Part shown: positions 6,885-9,624 of the stretch, piece after piece | Numbering within the stretch: the first letter of the stretch is position 1 | Layout of the letters: the number at the start of each line of letters is the position of its first letter | NCBI GenBank assembly: GCA_009776905.1 | Contig: WRMX01000116.1 | Coordinates: 1-9,624 of the forward strand | Length of the DNA: 9,624 bases | Origin: Oscillospiraceae bacterium | GTDB taxonomy: Bacteria; Bacillota; Clostridia; Oscillospirales; Oscillospiraceae | Reading direction: 5' to 3' | Program-made: the position numbers and the translations under genes | Notes under the pieces: generated by a model | The model's database searches: none | What the model saw: the letters and a program-made list of their open reading frames with translations, nothing else | What the model was told of the DNA's origin: nothing

Positions 6885-7024
6885 TCAAACAACCGGGTAA
6901 TTCTCGGTGAATTGTAGCCCTTCAGACAACCGGGTGATTCTCGGTGAATTGTAGCCCTTCAGACAACCGGATAGTTCTCGGTGAAGCATGCGTTTTCAGA
7001 TAACCGGGTAGTTCTCGGTGAAGC
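6885..7024 (-). repeat. Four 37-bp tandem copies of the purF 3' end
   Basis: Stops in the repeated context occur at 6996, 6959, 6922 and 6885, exactly 37 bp apart. The first copy is the real end of purF. Read in their own frames the copies encode CFTENYPVI, CFTENYPVV, then FTENHPVV and FTENYPVV without the Cys, each followed by TGA. Copies 3 and 4 share the linker aattgtagccc (plus strand); copies 1 and 2 share gaagca-gcgt. Since 37 is not a multiple of three, neighbouring copies are in different frames. It is a tandem duplication that begins inside the gene. Confidence 0.93.
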
Positions 7025-8354
7025 ACGCGTCGCAGAAGCCGCATTTGGAGTCAGGCGCGATTTTTGCGAGGCTGTCGAGGCTGAGGAAGCCCACGCTGTC
7101 TGCGCCGAGGATGTCGCGCATCTCCTCTGTCGTGTGGTTGCAGGCGAAAAGCACTTCCTTGGATGGGATGTCGGTGCCATAGAAGCATGGGGCGATGAAC
7201 TTTGGCGAAGATATGAGGACGTGGACCTCCTTCGCGCCGACGTCACGCAGCAGCTTTATCGTGGGCGAGGTCGTCGTGCCGCGGACTATCGTGTCGTCTA
7301 TCATGATGACACGCTTGCCTTCGACCGTGGCGCGCAGCGGGTTGAGCTTTATCTTGACGGCCTCCTCGCGGCTCAGTTGGTGCGGGATGATGAACGTTCG
7401 CCCGATGTATCTGTTTTTGATGAACCCGTCGTTGTATGGGATGCCGGTCTCGAGCGAATAGCCCTTTGCGGCCACAAGGCCGGTGTCTGGCACGCCTATC
7501 ACGACGTTGCCGTCGATGGGGTATTCATGCGCGAGGTATCGGCCTGCTAGTATGCGCGCGCCGTATACGCTCTGCCCGTCGATGATGCTGTCGGGGCGCG
7601 CGAAGTACAGATGCTCGAATATGCACAAGTTCGAGCATTCGGCGCAGTTGCTGCGGTTGCTGTGGAGCTCGCCTTTATAAACCCATACGATTTCCCCGGG
7701 CTCGACGTCGCGGACGAATGTCGCTTCGATGCTGTCGAGGGCGCATGTCTCGGAGGCGAAGACGATTGCATCGCCTTTTTTGCCGATGCACAGCGGGCGG
7801 AACCCCCAAGGGTCGCGCGCGGCGATCAGCTTTCGCGAGGACATGACGACGAGCGAGAACGCCCCGCGCAAGCGTGTCATTGCCTGGCTGACCGACTCCT
7901 CGATGCTGTCGCAGTGCAGGCGGGCCTGCGCGATGATATATGCGATTATTTCGGAATCCGTCGTCGTGTGGAAGACGGCGCCCTTGTATTCATATTCGCT
8001 TTTGAGCTCCGTGCTGTTCGTCAGGCTGCCGTTGTGGGCGACGGCCAGCGAGCCTTTGATATATTTGAGCGTGAGCGGTTGCGTGCCTTCGGAGCGCGCG
8101 CCGCCGGAAACGGCATAGCGGACGTGGCCTATCGCCATCGTCCCGCCGAGGTCGGAGAGTATTTTCTCGGAAAACACGTCGCCGACGAGGCCCGAGCCTT
8201 TGTGGCATGATAATTCGAGGTCGTTGTTCGTTGCGATTCCGCAGTCTTCCTGACCGCGGTGCTGGAGCGCGTATAGCCCGTAATACGTGCTTCTTGCGCA
8301 GTTGCCTGTTGTGTCATAAATGCCGAATATGCCGCATGCTTCGTGTATGCCCAT
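6996..8354 (-). CDS. purF: Amidophosphoribosyltransferase (PurF), [4Fe-4S] type
   Basis: PurF makes 5-phosphoribosylamine from PRPP and glutamine, the first committed step of purine synthesis. The chosen ATG gives MGIHEACGIFG, with Cys7 as the N-terminal nucleophile after removal of a six-residue propeptide, as in Bacillus-type enzymes. Starting 114 nt further upstream would only overlap nrdR. The glutaminase domain shows LQHRGQEDCGIA, GHVRYAVSGG and AHNGSLTN. The phosphoribosyltransferase domain has the PRPP loop VIMIDDTIVRGTT (349-361). Cys244, Cys390, Cys438 and Cys441 match the four cluster ligands of the B. subtilis enzyme. The length of 452 residues is slightly short of usual (about 470) but all parts are present. 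It starts 16 nt after nrdR with a GGGGA ribosome binding site. Its last codons are repeated downstream. Confidence 0.96.
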   Translation of the reverse strand: MGIHEACGIFGIYDTTGNCARSTYYGLYALQHRGQEDCGIATNNDLELSCHKGSGLVGDVFSEKILSDLGGTMAIGHVRYAVSGGARSEGTQPLTLKYIKGSLAVAHNGSLTNSTELKSEYEYKGAVFHTTTDSEIIAYIIAQARLHCDSIEESVSQAMTRLRGAFSLVVMSSRKLIAARDPWGFRPLCIGKKGDAIVFASETCALDSIEATFVRDVEPGEIVWVYKGELHSNRSNCAECSNLCIFEHLYFARPDSIIDGQSVYGARILAGRYLAHEYPIDGNVVIGVPDTGLVAAKGYSLETGIPYNDGFIKNRYIGRTFIIPHQLSREEAVKIKLNPLRATVEGKRVIMIDDTIVRGTTTSPTIKLLRDVGAKEVHVLISSPKFIAPCFYGTDIPSKEVLFACNHTTEEMRDILGADSVGFLSLDSLAKIAPDSKCGFCDACFTENYPVI

Positions 8355-8370
8355 TATTTTTCCCCAATCG

Positions 8371-8826
8371 TTATTCGTCTTTAAGTAGTTTGTTGAGTTC
8401 GTCCATGAATGTGTTAATATCGCGGAATTGGCGATATACGGATGCGAAGCGCACGTAGGCGACTTCATCCAAGGCTTTCATCTTGTCCATCACCATTTCT
8501 CCTATCTCGGAAGTGCTGATTTCGTGTTCGAGCGAGTTCAGCAGCTCGAGCTCGATCTCGTCGGCGGCGCTTTGGAGGTCGGAGAGCGGCACCCTGCGTT
8601 TTTCGCATGCGCGGAGCATGCTGTTCAGCAGTTTCTGTTTGTCGAACGTCTGTCTGCTGCCGTCTTTTTTGATGACCAGCAGCGGCAGGTGCTCCATGAT
8701 CTCATATGTCGTGAATCGCTTTTTGCATGACAGGCATTCGCGGCGGCGCCTGATGGTCGCGCCTTCCTCGGCCGGGCGAGAGTCCACGACCTTGCTCTCG
8801 CTATATCCGCAAAATTGGCATTTCAA
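8371..8826 (-). CDS. nrdR: Transcriptional repressor NrdR
   Basis: NrdR represses ribonucleotide reductase genes in response to (d)ATP levels by binding NrdR boxes. At 151 residues it has family length. The zinc ribbon uses Cys3, Cys6, Cys31 and Cys34 (CQFC near the start, CLSCKKRFTTYE) around the RRRR basic patch, and the ATP-cone covers about 49-139 (LLVIKKDGSRQTFDKQKL). The start codon is TTG, set 8 nt after a GGGGGG run. An ATG five bases upstream is in another frame and meets TGA after two codons. It lies 23 nt after the kinase-like gene and 16 nt before purF. I see no convincing NrdR box in the window, so its target genes are probably elsewhere. Confidence 0.96.
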   Translation of the reverse strand: MKCQFCGYSESKVVDSRPAEEGATIRRRRECLSCKKRFTTYEIMEHLPLLVIKKDGSRQTFDKQKLLNSMLRACEKRRVPLSDLQSAADEIELELLNSLEHEISTSEIGEMVMDKMKALDEVAYVRFASVYRQFRDINTFMDELNKLLKDE

Positions 8827-8849
8827 TGCATGTTCCCCCCATTTTTGTT

Positions 8850-9404
8850 TTACATTTTTCCAATCAAATCAACCAGCCACCCCGGTTTGTATTCGCCTTT
8901 TGTTATTATCTCGCCGTTCTTGTATTCTGCCACTTCGACAAATCCGTTTTCATTATCGAACAGCCTGACCTCATCGCAAAGTGGGAGTATTTTTATCAAG
9001 TCGTCAAATCTCTTGCCATATCTGCGCGCAACATCGTCCGCTCCGATATTGTGGCCACCTTTTTCAACACGATTTTCAATGCGCTTGAGGCACTCGTCCA
9101 ACGTGTTCAGGCCAATATAGAATAATCGGATTGAGTAACCTTTTCCTTTTGCCGTTTTTATGGTTTTTTCCGTTTTTTGGCCGGATAAGGTTGTTTCCTG
9201 AGAGAATGACAGTTCCCTAGACAAATATTGGTTGATTTTGCCTACGGCGGTTTTTCCCGCGTCAATCGGCGAGCAATTATTGTCGGTACCAATCTTGTCC
9301 ACATCGATGATATATCCAAGATCGTTGCGTTCTGTTTTCAGGACGCCGGACAAACTCGATTTGCCAACTCCGTTGACTCCTGCAATTATGGTGTAATATG
9401 GCAT
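8850..9404 (-). CDS. Zeta-toxin-like P-loop kinase (predicted ABC-type ATPase family)
   Basis: The 184-residue protein starts with a Walker A loop GVNGVGKS (9-16), followed by DVDKIG (34-39), the ETT element (70-72), and a late RVEKGGHNI (112-120) with RRYGKR (127-132). This layout matches the COG4185 branch of zeta-toxin-like P-loop proteins. Zeta toxins proper phosphorylate UDP-GlcNAc; the substrate of this branch is not settled, so only ATP/GTP-dependent phosphotransfer is claimed. The ATG follows GAGGTG and lies 10 nt after the stop of the upstream RNase M5-like gene. nrdR follows 23 nt later, so all are cotranscribed. No small antitoxin-like gene is visible beside it. Base composition is AT-richer than the flanking genes, hinting at insertion into an older operon. 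Confidence 0.8.
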   Translation of the reverse strand: MPYYTIIAGVNGVGKSSLSGVLKTERNDLGYIIDVDKIGTDNNCSPIDAGKTAVGKINQYLSRELSFSQETTLSGQKTEKTIKTAKGKGYSIRLFYIGLNTLDECLKRIENRVEKGGHNIGADDVARRYGKRFDDLIKILPLCDEVRLFDNENGFVEVAEYKNGEIITKGEYKPGWLVDLIGKM

Positions 9405-9414
9405 GGAAGCACCT

Positions 9415-9624
9415 CTATGTTTTCATATCGTAGAATTCTTCGCGCGTATAGAGAATGTTCAGGACGTCGAGAAGGCTGTTTGATGAGAGGCGTTTCGGGA
9501 GGCCTAGGCGGTCGCAGAGGTCGCGCCGTTTTTGCGCGCTGCCTTCGCCGCCGGACAGGCCGGCTGCGTAGAGGTCCGCTTTTGTTATTGGGGCTGCGGT
9601 GGGTGCGGCGGGGGACGCGGGGGA
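9415..9624 (-). CDS. rnmV: C-terminal part of a ribonuclease M5-like protein (5' end beyond window)
   Basis: Only the last 69 codons are visible, in the frame ending with TAG at 9417-9415. After a Pro/Ala-rich stretch comes ITKADLYAAGLSGGEGSAQKR, then LCDRLGLPKRLSSNSLLDVLNILYTREEF. This resembles the C-terminal domain (DUF4093) found after the Toprim domain in clostridial RNase M5, the enzyme that trims 5S rRNA precursors. The Toprim catalytic part would lie outside the window, so the call rests on the C-terminal domain alone. The gene heads the minus-strand run kinase-like gene, nrdR, purF. Confidence 0.62.
   Translation of the reverse strand, partial: SPASPAAPTAAPITKADLYAAGLSGGEGSAQKRRDLCDRLGLPKRLSSNSLLDVLNILYTREEFYDMKT

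Noticed and set aside
6880..6896. CCGGTT/AACCGG hairpin as the purF terminator
   Set aside because: The stem is only 6 bp and is followed by ccataatg on the minus strand rather than a T-run.
6885..7024. The 37-bp periodic repeats as a CRISPR array
   Set aside because: The whole 37-bp period is repeated with no unique spacers, the first unit is purF coding sequence, and no cas genes are present.
7611..8210. Plus-strand 199-codon frame opposite purF
   Set aside because: It lies wholly inside the well-matched PurF coding frame and shows no known motif or ribosome binding site.
8355..8468. A longer PurF starting at 8468
   Set aside because: It would overlap nrdR coding sequence out of frame, and known PurF begins a few residues before the catalytic Cys, matching the ATG at 8354.

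Overview
The window looks like a chromosomal piece of a moderately GC-rich Bacillota (Clostridia-type) bacterium. The evidence is a [4Fe-4S]-type PurF with a short propeptide, NrdR, an RNase M5-like C-terminus, strong GGAGG ribosome binding sites, and a Firmicutes-style L10 leader with attenuator upstream of rplJ. Nothing visible allows a genus to be named. Almost everything is on the minus strand; one small AT-rich gene is on the plus strand.

Layout, left to right. Bases 1-3521 (minus) hold a very large membrane sensor histidine kinase that runs off the left edge. Its start codon overlaps the stop codon of rplL (3518-3895, ribosomal protein L7/L12), and rplL follows rplJ (3963-4811, L10). 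The rplJ gene has its own promoter (4952-4981), an L10-binding leader (4895-4940) and a terminator hairpin (4845-4879), which together form an autoregulated attenuator. The gene order rplJ-rplL-kinase is odd, because rpoB normally follows rplL. L10 also carries a 118-residue acidic Ala/Pro/Glu tail.

Bases 4982-5084 form a divergent control region with a perfect 16-bp inverted repeat. It precedes an AT-rich gene of unknown function (5094-5636, plus) encoding a small membrane-anchored protein. Convergent to it is an iron-type alcohol dehydrogenase (5700-6851, minus).

The right part is a tight minus-strand operon read from the right edge: the RNase M5-like C-terminus (9415-9624, partial), a zeta-toxin-like P-loop kinase (8850-9404), nrdR (8371-8826) and purF (6996-8354), with gaps of only 10-23 nt. 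The last codons of purF are tandemly duplicated downstream as four 37-bp units, each encoding the same end peptide and stop.

Functionally the right-hand operon mixes RNA maturation, nucleotide synthesis (PurF) and dNTP control (NrdR) with an orphan toxin-like kinase. The centre is ribosome stalk synthesis under L10 feedback. The main points for follow-up are the kinase fused transcriptionally to the stalk operon, the L10 tail, the purF tail repeats, and the inverted repeat with its orphan membrane protein.
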